Of a DNA stretch of 64,000 nt, positions 1 through 10,361 are shown in pieces. Every line of letters begins with the position of its first letter. The first letter of the stretch is position 1. Made by a program: the position numbers and the translations under genes. The DNA lies in NCBI GenBank assembly GCA_001898415.1, contig MKTU01000074.1, positions 8,134 through 72,133 of the forward strand, read 5' to 3'. The notes beneath the pieces were generated by a model. The model saw nothing but the letters and a program-made list of their open reading frames with translations, was not told the origin of the DNA and made no database searches. This stretch comes from Rhodanobacter sp. 67-28. Lineage in GTDB: Bacteria; Pseudomonadota; Gammaproteobacteria; Xanthomonadales; Rhodanobacteraceae.

Positions 1-1
1 G

Positions 2-1279
2 TGGCTGCTGCGTCCGCGCCGCCGGCGCCGACCCCTGCCGGTGCCCGACCGCGCCAGCCTGGAGCAGCGCATCGACAAGTTGCGCGAACACGGCGCCGAC
101 ACCGGCGCGCTCGCCACCGAGCTGGGCGAACTCGACCAGCGCCGGCTCGGCGCGCGCCTGTACGTCGCGCTGTTCGGCGAGATCTCCACCGGCAAGTCCA
201 GCCTGATCCGTGCGCTGGCGCCGCAGGCCACACTGGCCAGCGAGGCGCGCGGCGGCACCACGCGCGCGGTCGGTCACTACGACAGCACCTTGCCCGACGG
301 CCGCAGCCTGGTACTCGCCGACGTACCCGGCAGCCGCGAGAGTGGCGGCGAAGCGCGCGAACGCGAGGCACGCGAAGAAGCCCTGCGCGCCCACGCGGTG
401 ATCTACCTGTGTGCCGGCGACCTCACCCGCAGCCAGGTCGACGAACTGCGCTGGCTCGCCGATTTCGGCAAGCCGCTGCTGCTGGTGTTGAACAAGGCCG
501 ACCAGTGGGGCGAGCCGGAGCTGGCGCAGCTGCTGGACAAGCTGCGCGCGCAATCGCGCGGCATCGCCAGCGCGGTGGTGGCGATCAGCGCCGGCGGCAG
601 CGAGCGATACCAGCGCCGGCTCGCCGACGGCAGCACCGAATCGGTCGAACGCCAGCGCAAGCCGGCGATCCAACCGCTGCTGCGCGCACTCACCCGCCTC
701 ATCGCTCCCGGTGCCGAGGGACTGGAGCCGCGTCGCGAGCAGGCCGTGCTCGCCGGCCTGCACCAGCGCACCGGCACGCTGGAGGCGCAGACCCGCGCCG
801 AAACCGCCGAGCGCATCGTGCGCCAGTACGCCCGCCGCGCGATCGTCGGTGCGATGGCGGCGGTGGCGCCAGGCAGCGACCTGGTGATCCAGGGCGTGCT
901 CGCCACCGGGCTCACGCGGGCGCTGGCCGAGCTGTACGGCGTCGGGCTCAGCGACGTGCAGATCGAGGATTTCGTGCGCCAGGCCAGGCTGACCCTGCGC
1001 ACCGGCAGCTCGATCGTGCTGGCGGTTGCCGGCAATGCACTGAAGGCGTTCCCCGGCCTGGGCACGCTGGGCGGCGGCGTGCTGCACGCGTTCGCCTACG
1101 CGCTGATCTTCGACTCGATGGGCCGCGCCCTGGCCGCCTCGCTGGCCGAGCGGCAGACGCTGGACCAGGACGATGCCGACGCGCGGCTGAAGACCCTGCT
1201 CGCCGATGCCGGCGGCGCCCGCCTGCGGCAACTGGCGACCCTGACGATGGACACGCTGCGCGAACCGCGCGTGGAGTAA
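2..1279 (+). CDS. Era-like GTPase with DUF697-type C-terminus (5' truncated)
   Basis: The reading frame is open back to the first bases of the window, so the N-terminus, probably with further sequence, lies outside. The visible part has a full GTPase core: P-loop GEISTGKSS, G3 DVPGS and G4 NKAD. A C-terminal half with hydrophobic helices (GAMAAVAPGSDLVIQGVLATG and an alanine/leucine-rich stretch near AVAGNALKAFPGLG) fits DUF697 proteins of the YcjF/HflX-neighbour kind, which associate with the inner membrane. Its cellular role is not known from sequence. A GTG at 41 could serve as an internal start, but continuous coding sequence upstream (WLLRPRRRRRPLPV) suggests the real start is earlier. 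Confident as a GTPase, not on biological role. Confidence 0.85.
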   Translation, partial: WLLRPRRRRRPLPVPDRASLEQRIDKLREHGADTGALATELGELDQRRLGARLYVALFGEISTGKSSLIRALAPQATLASEARGGTTRAVGHYDSTLPDGRSLVLADVPGSRESGGEAREREAREEALRAHAVIYLCAGDLTRSQVDELRWLADFGKPLLLVLNKADQWGEPELAQLLDKLRAQSRGIASAVVAISAGGSERYQRRLADGSTESVERQRKPAIQPLLRALTRLIAPGAEGLEPRREQAVLAGLHQRTGTLEAQTRAETAERIVRQYARRAIVGAMAAVAPGSDLVIQGVLATGLTRALAELYGVGLSDVQIEDFVRQARLTLRTGSSIVLAVAGNALKAFPGLGTLGGGVLHAFAYALIFDSMGRALAASLAERQTLDQDDADARLKTLLADAGGARLRQLATLTMDTLREPRVE

Positions 1280-1292
1280 CCCGTGCTCACTG

Positions 1293-1360
1293 GTAGGGCG
1301 GGCACCGCCCGCCGGCTCTTGTTTCGTGTCACGGAAGGCGGCGGGCAGTGCCCGCCCTAC
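1293..1360. repeat. REP-like palindromic repeat, copy 1
   Basis: Two inverted arms of the form GTAGGGCGGGCACCGCC and GGCAGTGCCCGCCCTAC flank a short spacer, and each arm is itself a hairpin. A near-identical element lies at 59493-59565. It sits between a plus-strand gene and a minus-strand gene, where it could also act as a transcription terminator. Confidence 0.7.
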
Positions 1361-1388
1361 CCCGCCGTTGCCGCTGCCGAATCCCGGC

Positions 1389-3191
1389 CTAATGAAACTG
1401 ATCGCTCGCCGGCACCCACGAACTGGAAGCCGGGGCCGGCAATCGCACTGGCGTGGCGGGCGGCAATTCCGACGCGCAGCCCGGCGGCAGCGGGCCACCG
1501 GCGACGCGGGCGGCAGCGCATTCGGCGGCGTTGTCGAACTTCACCATCGGCGCGGAGGTCGCCGGTGCCGGCGTGCTGGCGGCCGCGGGCGGCGCCAGCG
1601 GGGCGGCAGGCGCCAGGTGCAATGGCGCATACGCGCTGGCGGCGACCGGTGCCGGCGGCGGGTCGGGGTTGCGGCAGCCGAACAGCGCGATCGGCAGCAG
1701 TGGTTTCACCGCGCACTCCACCCGCACGCCGCGCGGCAGGTGGAAGGTGTGCTTGACCGTGGTCTTTTCCACCGCGCGGCGCAGCGCGGTGTCGACCGAG
1801 CTTTCGTCCTCGGGCGTCCAGTCCTGCTCGAAGCGGGTGGGCCGGTAGCCGACGTCAGGCGTGCGGTGACGCATGATTTCGGTATCGCCGCTCGGCTTCA
1901 GCTGCACGTAGTCGCCCACCGCGCCGTGCTCCCCGCCTTGCGCTGCGCCGGGTCGATCGCCGCCGAGCTTGCCCGCGGCCAGCGAGGGCGCGTGCTGGCT
2001 GCCGGTACTGGCGGCGGCACGAACCGCCGGCGCAGGTGCCGAAGGCGGCGCGACGCTGGTGGCGCCGGCCGGCTCGCCGACCGTGGCGGTGTCGCTGCCT
2101 TGCGGCGAGGCCTCCGGCGCGCGGCTGACCTCGGCGGTGGCCGGCAGCGGCAGTGCGGAGGCGGCGGGCGGAGGCGTGATCGCGGCCACGGCGGTCGGTG
2201 CCTGCAACACCGGGCGCAGGGTCGCTGGCGTCATCGCCGGCGCCGGTGCGGAGCGCTGCAGGTCCAGCTGGGTCGGTGCCAGCGCGCGCGGGGGCGCGAC
2301 AACCTCGGCCGGCACGGCTTCGGCCAGTTGCGCGGGTTGGGTCAGCTGCGGCACCAGGCGCGGGGCGGGCGGCGCGATCGGCGTGGGGGGCACCAGCGTT
2401 TGCGGCTGCGGACGCGGCAGTTGCGGTGGCGCTGGCGCGGGTTCCGGCGCTTCGCTGAGCGGGGCCAGCGTGGTCGGCGCCGCGACTTGCAGCGTGATCG
2501 CCGGCGGTGCGGCGACCGCAGGCACGCTCGCCTGCGGCAAGGCCAGCGCGGTCGGCGGCAGGATCGGGCGATTGCCTTCGGCCTGCGGCGGACGTTGCGG
2601 CTCGGGCTGGGGCGCCGGCAGCGCGGGAGCCACCGGCGCCGGCAGGGTCAGCGCCAAGGGAGGCGCCGGCACCGCCGGTGCCGCCGGTTTGGGTAGCGGC
2701 AGCGGCGTCGGCGCCGGCAGGCTCACTGGCGGCTGCGGCGCGGCGACCGGCGCGGCTTTCGCCGGCTTCGCGGGGGTGGCGGCGGCCGTCAGCGCGACGG
2801 CATTGGCGCTCGGTTCGACGCGCGGTGCGGGATGCTGCCGACCCTGCTGGCGCGGCCCGCGCTGCTTCGGTGGCGTGCCATGCACCGGCGGCGGTGGCGG
2901 CGGTTCGGGTGGCTCGATCAGGCGCACCTGCAGCAGCGGTTCGCGCGAATGGTCCGGCAGCACGGTGGGTTCGTAGGCCGGGCCGAGCACGAACGCGAAC
3001 AGGCACAGCAGATGCACCAGCAAGGTGCCGAGGAAGGCCAGCGCGCGACGCCCCCGCGACGGCGGCGGCGCGTGCCGACGCAGATGATAGACGCGGCCGC
3101 GCGTGGCCGCCGCCAGCGGCGAGTCCAGCAGGACTCGCGCGGGGTTGGCGGCACGACGGGGTGGGACGGAATCCGGGGACGGCGCGGGCAT
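1389..3191 (-). CDS. Proline-rich TonB-like membrane protein, paralogue A
   Basis: The 600-aa protein has a basic N-terminus, one membrane segment (LAFLGTLLVHLLCLFAFVLG, about residues 44-64), then VRLIEPPEPPPPPP and a very long alanine/proline linker. This is the plan of TonB-type energy transducers. The C-terminus does not show a clear TonB fold. Instead it has a block containing GDTEIMRH, YRPTRFEQDW, SSVDTALRRAVEKTT and a cysteine pair, shared with the next gene upstream (3214-4086). The start ATG at 3191 is the first before the membrane segment; the longer open frame upstream is only antisense to the neighbour. Probably inner membrane with a periplasmic C-terminus; function unknown. Confidence 0.7.
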   Translation of the reverse strand: MPAPSPDSVPPRRAANPARVLLDSPLAAATRGRVYHLRRHAPPPSRGRRALAFLGTLLVHLLCLFAFVLGPAYEPTVLPDHSREPLLQVRLIEPPEPPPPPPVHGTPPKQRGPRQQGRQHPAPRVEPSANAVALTAAATPAKPAKAAPVAAPQPPVSLPAPTPLPLPKPAAPAVPAPPLALTLPAPVAPALPAPQPEPQRPPQAEGNRPILPPTALALPQASVPAVAAPPAITLQVAAPTTLAPLSEAPEPAPAPPQLPRPQPQTLVPPTPIAPPAPRLVPQLTQPAQLAEAVPAEVVAPPRALAPTQLDLQRSAPAPAMTPATLRPVLQAPTAVAAITPPPAASALPLPATAEVSRAPEASPQGSDTATVGEPAGATSVAPPSAPAPAVRAAASTGSQHAPSLAAGKLGGDRPGAAQGGEHGAVGDYVQLKPSGDTEIMRHRTPDVGYRPTRFEQDWTPEDESSVDTALRRAVEKTTVKHTFHLPRGVRVECAVKPLLPIALFGCRNPDPPPAPVAASAYAPLHLAPAAPLAPPAAASTPAPATSAPMVKFDNAAECAAARVAGGPLPPGCASELPPATPVRLPAPASSSWVPASDQFH

Positions 3192-3213
3192 GCGGCCAGT
3201 GTAGCGGGGGCCA

Positions 3214-4086
3214 TCAGCGGCCGGCGCCGCGCGCTGCCTTGCGCTCGCGCAACTCCTCGTCCACTGCGCGGTCGGGCGTATCCACCGGACAGCCTTGCGC
3301 CAGCGGCTTGCCGGCGCGATACATCGCGATGCAGGCCTCCACGCCGGGCGGGGTGAAACCGTGCGTGCGACCGTCGGGCGTGCTGGCCGGCGCCATGTTG
3401 AGGCGCATGTCGCCACTTTTCGCCGACGGTGGCGGCGGCGGGTCGCCACCGCAACCACCGGCGAGCATCGCCAGCGACACGGCGCAGTGGATGCGGATGC
3501 CGCCGGGCAGGTGGATCGTCGTTTTCTTCGTGGTCTTGTCCACCAGCTTCTGCAGCGCGCTGTCGACGGAGCTGCCGCCCTTGTCCCAGTCGTCCGCGAA
3601 GCGGGTGGGCTTGTACTTGACCGGGCTGTCGTGACGCATGACCTGCGTATCGCCCTGCGGCATGCGTTGCACGTAGCCGGGCACCGGCGCACTGGAAACA
3701 GGCGCCGGCGGCAGCAGTGGCTGGCCATGCTCGTCGTACAACCGCAGCGGCGGGGCCTGCACCACCATGGCGCCCTTGGCCGGCGGCTCCGGCCGTGCCC
3801 GCGTCGGCGGCGGTGCGGCGGGCGGCGCGGGCGGCAAGGCCAGCGGCGGCGGCGCGTGGCTTGCCGGTGTGTCCTCGATCAGGCGGATCTGCAGGAACTG
3901 CTCGGGTGGCGCCTCCTCGTGCGGTACCGGCGGGCGCGTGCCGTACCACGCCACCAGCGCGAACAACGCATGCAACAGCAGTACCGCGGCGAGCGTCCAG
4001 CGATGCGTGGCCCGCTCGACCGGCGGCTCGTGCCAGCGATGCCGCTGCCGCGTGGCCCGCGCACGCCAGTCGCCAGCCGCGGGCAC
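3214..4086 (-). CDS. Proline-rich TonB-like membrane protein, paralogue B
   Basis: The 290-aa protein has one N-terminal membrane helix (LAAVLLLHALFALVAWYG, about residues 31-48), then QIRLIED and a proline-rich linker. Its C-terminal block contains GDTQVMRH, KYKPTRFADDW, SSVDSALQKLVDKTT and HLPGGIRIHCAV, matching paralogue A almost position for position. The genes lie head to tail with 22 bp between them, so tandem duplication and co-transcription are likely. The frame has no ATG before the helix, so GTG 4086 is used. The open frame continues upstream to a stop near 4215 and the true start is uncertain. Function unknown. Confidence 0.65.
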   Translation of the reverse strand: MPAAGDWRARATRQRHRWHEPPVERATHRWTLAAVLLLHALFALVAWYGTRPPVPHEEAPPEQFLQIRLIEDTPASHAPPPLALPPAPPAAPPPTRARPEPPAKGAMVVQAPPLRLYDEHGQPLLPPAPVSSAPVPGYVQRMPQGDTQVMRHDSPVKYKPTRFADDWDKGGSSVDSALQKLVDKTTKKTTIHLPGGIRIHCAVSLAMLAGGCGGDPPPPPSAKSGDMRLNMAPASTPDGRTHGFTPPGVEACIAMYRAGKPLAQGCPVDTPDRAVDEELRERKAARGAGR

Positions 4087-4488
4087 GAGCTCGCGCCGCT
4101 CGGGTTCGGGCGGCTCGGGCGTGGCTGGCTGGGGCTGCGGCGCAACGGCGATGGCGGTGCCTCGTGGAAATCGGTGGGCGGTCGCAGCATGGCCGAAGGC
4201 GATTGAACCCCGCTAGACCGGCGTGACGATCGCGTCGCCGGGGCGCGCGACACCTGGGACAGACAGCCGCCGGCGCCGCGCGGTTCCCCGCAGTGCAGCT
4301 TGACCCCACTTGCGCATGGCACAAGGCTAGGCCGATCGACGCCCCGCGCCGATCCCCCGCCATGACCGCCCTCGCCGCCGCATCGCGCAGGACGACCATG
4401 ACGGCCCGCTTTTCCAGCCGCCCCGCGCGGCCTCGGGCGGTGCCGTTCATGCCACGAGGCTGCGCCCCCGCATGAGGAGGGTCGCATC
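4087..4488. other. Intergenic region between divergent genes
   Basis: This 400-bp gap separates the minus-strand paralogue pair from the EF-G-like gene. It must hold both promoters. I see a GAGGAG ribosome-binding site at about 4476-4481 for the downstream gene, and no convincing small gene or repeat. Confidence 0.5.
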
Positions 4489-6531
4489 GTGTCCGAACTC
4501 GTCACGGAACATATCCGCAACATCGCGCTCGCCGGTCACGCCGGCGCCGGCAAGACCACGCTGTTCGAGGCCTTGCTGCATGCCGGCGGGGCGATCCAGT
4601 CCATCGGCACCGTCGAGCGCGGCAATACCGTGTCGGACACCGACGCGCAGGAACAATCGCGTGCCCATTCCATCGACAGCAGCATCGCCCAGGTCGAGCA
4701 CGGCGACTGCCGCATCAACCTGATCGACACCGCCGGCTACGCCGATTTCCGCGGCGGCACGCTGTCCGCGCTGGCTGCGGTGGAGAGCGTGGCGATCGTA
4801 GTCAACGCGATCAACGGCATCGAGCACGGCACGCGCCGCATGATGATGCACGCCCACGAGCGCGGCCTGGCGCGCATGCTGGTGATCAACAAGATCGACT
4901 TCGACGGCGCCGACCTCGCCGCCCTGGTCGACGCGCTGCGCGAGGAATTCGGCAGCCAGTGCCTGCCGGTGAACCTGCCGGCGCAACGCGGCAACCGCGT
5001 GCTGGATTGCTTCTTCCACGACGACGGCGCCACCGATTTCTCCTCGCTGGCCGCGGCGCACCAGCAGATCATCGACCAGGTGGTGGAGGTCAACGAGGCA
5101 CTGATGGGCCGCTACCTGGACGAGGGCGAGCAGGCGCTGGGCGCGCAGCAATTGCACGACGCCTTCGAGCAATGCCTGCGCGAAGGCCACCTGGTGCCGA
5201 TCTGCTTCACCAGCGCGCGCACCGGTGCCGGGGTGAAGGAACTGCTCGACATCGCCGCGCGACTGCTGCCGAATCCGGCCGAGGGCAACCCGCCACCGTT
5301 CGTGCGCGGCGACGGCATGCCGCTGCGCGTGACCGGCGATGCGCGGGCGTCGGTGATCGCCGACGTGTTCAAGATCATCAACGACCCGTTCGTGGGCAAG
5401 CTGGGCGTGTTCCGCGTGTGGCAGGGCACCGTGCGGCGCGACAGCCAGTTGCTGGTCGACGACGGCCGCAAGCCGTTCAAGGTCGGCCACCTGTTCCGCC
5501 TGCAGGGCAAGAACCACGTGGAGATCGAGGCGGCGATCCCCGGCGACATCGCCGCGGTGGCCAAGGTCGAGGAAATCCACTACGACGCGGTGCTGCACGA
5601 TTCGCACGACGACGATCGCATCGCGCTGGCGCCACCGCGGTTCCCCACGCCGATGGTCGGCCTGGCGCTGGAGCCGCGGCACAAGGGCCAGGAGCAGAAG
5701 CTCTCCAACGCGCTGGCGCGCCTGGCCGAGGAAGATCCCTGCTTTCGCGTCGAGCACCACAAGGAACTCAACGAGACCGTGGTGCGCGGGCTCTCCGAGC
5801 TGCACCTGAAGGTGATGCTCGAGCGCATGCGCGAACGCTACGGCGTGGAAGTGGAGACGCGCCCGCCGCGCATCGCGTATCGCGAAACCATCGCCGCCCT
5901 CGCCGAAGGCCACCACCGGCACAAGAAGCAGACCGGCGGCGCCGGCCAGTTCGGCGAGGTGTTCCTGCGCATCGAGCCGCTCGATCGCGGCGCCGGCTTC
6001 GAATTCGTCGACGCGATCAAGGGCGGCGTGATCCCCGGCCAGTTCCTGCCGGCGATCGAGAAAGGCGTGCGCCAGGCGATGGAGCGCGGCGTGGTGGCCG
6101 GCTACCCGCTGCAGGACCTTCGCGTCACGGTCTACGACGGCAAGTACCACTCGGTCGACTCCAAGGAGGTGGCCTTCATCAGCGCCGGCAAGAAAGCCTT
6201 CCTCGACGCCGTGGCCAAGGCGCATCCCGTGCTGCTGGAGCCGATCGTCAACGTCGAGGTGGCGATCCCCGAGCGCCACGTCGGCGACGTCACCGGCAGC
6301 CTCGCCGGCAAGCGCGCGCGCATCCTGGGCACCGATGCGCAGCGTGGCGGCGAGCTGGTGATCAAGGCGCAGGCCCCGCTGGCCGAACTGATCGATTACC
6401 CCACCGAACTGAAATCCATGACCGGCGGCCGTGGCCGCTACAGCCTCGACCTGAGCCACTACGAAGCCGCCCCCGCCACCGTGCAGAAGCAGTTGGGAGA
6501 GGCTTGGAAGCCGCGCGCGGAGGAGGATTGA
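4489..6531 (+). CDS. Elongation factor G-like translational GTPase (EF-G2 type)
   Basis: The 680-aa product has EF-G domain order: G domain with GHAGAGKTT, DTAGYADF and NKID, then a domain II beta barrel (GKLGVFRVWQGTV), domain III (ELNETVVRGLSELHLKV), domain IV (QTGGAGQFGEVFLRIEP) and a C-terminal domain (TGSLAGKRARILG to MTGGRGRYSLDL). The divergent switch II (DTAGYADF instead of DTPGHVDF) and the degenerate switch I region are typical of the EF-G-like/EF-G2 paralogues rather than housekeeping FusA, which normally lies in the str operon with rpsL/rpsG. GTG start 4489 follows a GAGGAG site with good spacing. The exact role (ribosome-bound GTPase in stress or ribosome rescue) is not settled. 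Confidence 0.9.
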   Translation: MSELVTEHIRNIALAGHAGAGKTTLFEALLHAGGAIQSIGTVERGNTVSDTDAQEQSRAHSIDSSIAQVEHGDCRINLIDTAGYADFRGGTLSALAAVESVAIVVNAINGIEHGTRRMMMHAHERGLARMLVINKIDFDGADLAALVDALREEFGSQCLPVNLPAQRGNRVLDCFFHDDGATDFSSLAAAHQQIIDQVVEVNEALMGRYLDEGEQALGAQQLHDAFEQCLREGHLVPICFTSARTGAGVKELLDIAARLLPNPAEGNPPPFVRGDGMPLRVTGDARASVIADVFKIINDPFVGKLGVFRVWQGTVRRDSQLLVDDGRKPFKVGHLFRLQGKNHVEIEAAIPGDIAAVAKVEEIHYDAVLHDSHDDDRIALAPPRFPTPMVGLALEPRHKGQEQKLSNALARLAEEDPCFRVEHHKELNETVVRGLSELHLKVMLERMRERYGVEVETRPPRIAYRETIAALAEGHHRHKKQTGGAGQFGEVFLRIEPLDRGAGFEFVDAIKGGVIPGQFLPAIEKGVRQAMERGVVAGYPLQDLRVTVYDGKYHSVDSKEVAFISAGKKAFLDAVAKAHPVLLEPIVNVEVAIPERHVGDVTGSLAGKRARILGTDAQRGGELVIKAQAPLAELIDYPTELKSMTGGRGRYSLDLSHYEAAPATVQKQLGEAWKPRAEED

Positions 6532-6615
6532 AGTGCATCGGGTGGCCTCTTGCCGGCGCGCCACGCTACGATGCCGGAGCACTATCCAGTTCACCACCAG
6601 CCAAGGGAATTGCTG

Positions 6616-7464
6616 ATGAAGCCACTGTTGCTCGTTCCGACATGCCTGCTGCTGGCATGCGTCTCCACCCTTTGCCTGGCGGGTCAGTCGGCCGACGGCT
6701 CCAACGCACGGCCGGCTTCGACCCATGTCGCGCCCGCGGACGCGCCGCCACCGACGCCACCGCCACGGCAGACGCCTGACATCGAGCGCACCCTGCGCGC
6801 CATGGACGACGCCTCCACCCAGGGACACCCGGATCTCTTCGGCCAGTTTGCCGGCATGCGGCGCCTGTTCGAGGGCGACTACCAGGGCGCCATGAAGTAC
6901 TTCCGGATCGGTTCGCGCTACGCCGACAAGATGTCCCAGCTCAGCATCGCGATGATGTATCTCAACGGCCGGGGCGTGAGGAAGGACCGGGCCAGTGCCT
7001 GCGCCTGGATCACGCTGGCCGCCGAGCGTGGCTACCCTTCCTACGTCAACGCGCGCGACCGGATCTGCGCCGCGCTGGCACCCGCACAACGCACGCAGGC
7101 GAACACGATGCTGGCCGCGTTGATGGCCGAGTTCGGCGACGCCGTGGCCAAGCCGAGGATGAAGCTGGCCCTGATCTCGGCCAGGAACTCGCTGACGGGG
7201 TCGCACCTGGGCCACGACTCCGGCGTCAAGGTCATGGGGTTGAACGCCGACAATCCGACCCGCTGCGGCGGCAACCGTCTCGTCCTCGGCGGCGTGGAGA
7301 TTCCCCGCGAAGGATGCGGCAGGTACGACCCGTCGCTGCTGGACCCAAACCGTTATTTTGCCGCGCGGGACGCGCAATGGTTCGGCACGGTGACCGTCGG
7401 CAAGATGATCAAGGCGGACCCGCCGCCGTCCACCGCACCGGGTGCAAGCGATCACTCCCACTGA
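6616..7464 (+). CDS. Sel1-repeat-like putative lipoprotein
   Basis: The 282-aa product starts at ATG 6616, preceded by AAGGGA with 7-nt spacing. The N-terminus MKPLLLVPTCLLLACVS has a possible lipobox (LLAC), so export and lipidation are likely. The middle (YQGAMKYFRIGSRYADKM then AMMYLNGRGVRKDRASACAW) matches the alpha-alpha repeat of Sel1/TPR-like proteins, with LNGRGV as the typical turn. Such repeats bind protein partners. The C-terminal part, with CGGNRLVLGGVEIPREGCGRYD, contains two spaced cysteines that may form a disulfide. No function can be assigned. Confidence 0.75.
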   Translation: MKPLLLVPTCLLLACVSTLCLAGQSADGSNARPASTHVAPADAPPPTPPPRQTPDIERTLRAMDDASTQGHPDLFGQFAGMRRLFEGDYQGAMKYFRIGSRYADKMSQLSIAMMYLNGRGVRKDRASACAWITLAAERGYPSYVNARDRICAALAPAQRTQANTMLAALMAEFGDAVAKPRMKLALISARNSLTGSHLGHDSGVKVMGLNADNPTRCGGNRLVLGGVEIPREGCGRYDPSLLDPNRYFAARDAQWFGTVTVGKMIKADPPPSTAPGASDHSH

Positions 7465-7611
7465 GTGGGTCGCCCGAAGCCGCTCCGGTATGACTGTCAC
7501 TGCCCGATGGCGCGCGCCTTTCAGCGCGCGCCTGGAGGGCAGCCCAGGTCGAACCATGCCGTCTTGGCACGCGTGACGCCGAACCCGTGGGGTTCCGCGC
7601 CAACCGGCAGC

Positions 7612-7989
7612 CTAGTAATCCCTGGCCCCGAGCAGCCCCACCGCGTAACCGGCCTGGCGCAGCCGCGAGGTGGCCCGGGAACTCAGCATGACCAGCACGA
7701 GCAGGCCGACCAGCGGGACGAGCATCAGCACCAGCAGCACGATGCGCCCCCAGACGGGGTAGTCCAGGCCGCGGGCGATCTTGTAGATGCCGGTCCAGGA
7801 CATCCCCAGGCAGACCAGCAGGGCGAGCAAGGCGATCGGGCCGACCGCGGCGCGCAGCGCGGCGGCGAGGAAGTACAGCAGGATGGCGTAGATCACCAGC
7901 TTCTGGCCGGAAGCGACATCGTCCAGCGACGCGCTGCGCTTTTCGCGAACCTCCAGCACGGCACCGGGACTCTGGTACGGATTTTCCAT
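7612..7989 (-). CDS. Small membrane protein with NPYxSP N-terminus
   Basis: The 125-aa product begins MENPYQSPGA after GGGGGAAATC, which places the start at 7989 rather than the longer upstream ATG. It has about three hydrophobic segments (IYAILLYFLAAALRAAVGPIA, LLALLVCLGMSWTGIY, IVLLVLMLVPLVGLLVLVML). The N-terminal NPYxxP motif recurs in the RDD protein at 14660-15178 and is common in small membrane proteins of Xanthomonadales. It ends the minus-strand block downstream of the DUF58 gene, 66 bp away. Function unknown. Confidence 0.75.
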   Translation of the reverse strand: MENPYQSPGAVLEVREKRSASLDDVASGQKLVIYAILLYFLAAALRAAVGPIALLALLVCLGMSWTGIYKIARGLDYPVWGRIVLLVLMLVPLVGLLVLVMLSSRATSRLRQAGYAVGLLGARDY

Positions 7990-8055
7990 GATTTCCCCCT
8001 GATCGGTTTTGAACGACATTTGCCCGGCGACAAGCGCAACGCGCCGGGATTTCCC

Positions 8056-9362
8056 CTACAGCCGATTCCCCCGCTTGATCGCCAGGTAGCGCTCGATCAG
8101 CGCACCGGACAGTTCGCCGCAGCTCACGTCCAGCGTGTTGATGCCTTCGCGACGCAGCGCTTCGTGGGTGCGTTCGCGATCGGCCAGGTAGTTCATGGCG
8201 GCGGCGCTGCGGATGCTGCCTTCCAGTTCGTCGCCGGGGTCGGCGGCGGCGTGGTCGAGGGCCAGTTCGCGCAGGCTGACCAGCATCACCAGGTGACGCC
8301 GGGACAGCATGCTCACCGCGGCGCGCAGTTCGGCGTCGTCCTCGTCGCGCACGTTGGTGATCAGCACCACCAGCGCGCGACGTTGCTGGTGCGCCTGCAG
8401 GGCGCTGGCAGCGGCGAGGTAGTCGGTGGCCAGCGGCATCGCGTGCAGGTCGTAGCCGGCGCCGAGCAGCATGTCCATGCCGCCGCTGCCCTGTTGCGGC
8501 GGCAACCAGCGTTGCTGCTGGCCGGTGCAGGCCAGCAGGCCGACCGCATCGCCCTGGCGCAGCGCGATGCTGGCCAGTGCCAGCGAGGCGTTCAGCACGT
8601 GGTCGAAATGCACCCGGCGATCATCCTGCGCCAGCAGGCGGCGACCGCAGTCGAGCATCAGCACCACCTGCTGGTTGCGCTCGTCGCGGTACTCGCGCGA
8701 GATCAGCCGGCTGCTGCGCGCGGTGGCCTTCCAGTCGATCTTGCGCAGGCTGTCGCCGACGCGGTAGTCGCGCAGCTCCTGGAACTCGGTGCCTTCGCCG
8801 CGACGCCGTTGCAGCCGCGCGCCGACGCTGCGCGAGGCAAGTTCCACGCTCAAGCCCGCCAGCTCGACCAGCGCGGCGAAGTTCGGATACACACGCACCG
8901 TCGACGCGGCGCCGAGCACGCGGCGCACCGACCAGCAACGCCACGGCGAATGCAATTGCACGTGGCAGCCGTCGAAGGCGAACTGGCCGCGTGCGTCGGG
9001 CGTGACCGCGTACTCGAGTCGCACGTCGCCGCCCGCCGGCAGCAGCAGCGTGCGCGGCATGCCGCGCACCGCCCAGCCGCCCGGATGCAGGTCGTGCAGG
9101 CGCAGCTTCTGCGCGCGCCGCGTGGTGCCGCGCACGCGCAGGCCGATCCGCGCCTCCGGCCCCAGCGGCAGCACCGGCGCCAGCTCGCGCGACACCTCGG
9201 GCGACGGCATCCGGCGCAGGCGCCAACCATCGACGAGCGCCAGCAACGCAAGCGCACCGCCGGCAGCCAGCCACGCCGCCAGCGGCAGCCAGCCGAGGCT
9301 GGCCAGCACGCCGAGCACGGTCCAGCCGAGCAGCAGCCACAGCAGCGCGGGCGCAGGCCTCA

Positions 9363-9363
<1 letters not shown>
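8056..9363 (-). CDS. DUF58 domain protein (MoxR operon)
   Basis: The 435-aa protein has two N-terminal membrane helices (LLWLLLGWTVLGVLASLGWLPLA and LAAGGALALLALVDGW), then a periplasmic or cytosolic beta-rich part, and the DUF58 signature REGTEFQELRDYRVGD followed by RKIDWKATARS and a vWA-like core (VVLMLDCGRRL). DUF58 proteins are found with MoxR AAA ATPases, where they probably act as partner or substrate adaptors. Its ATG overlaps the TGA of the MoxR gene by one base, so the two are translationally coupled. Confidence 0.9.

Positions 9364-10357
<994 letters not shown>

Positions 10358-10361
<4 letters not shown>

Noticed and set aside
1969-2976. Glycine-rich 335-aa frame resembling PE-PGRS-type sequence
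   Set aside because: It is the complement of the Pro/Ala-rich linker of paralogue A and has no signals of its own.
4447-7557. 1,036-aa open frame on the minus strand
   Set aside because: Antisense shadow of the EF-G-like gene and the Sel1-like gene; the sense frames carry clear family motifs.
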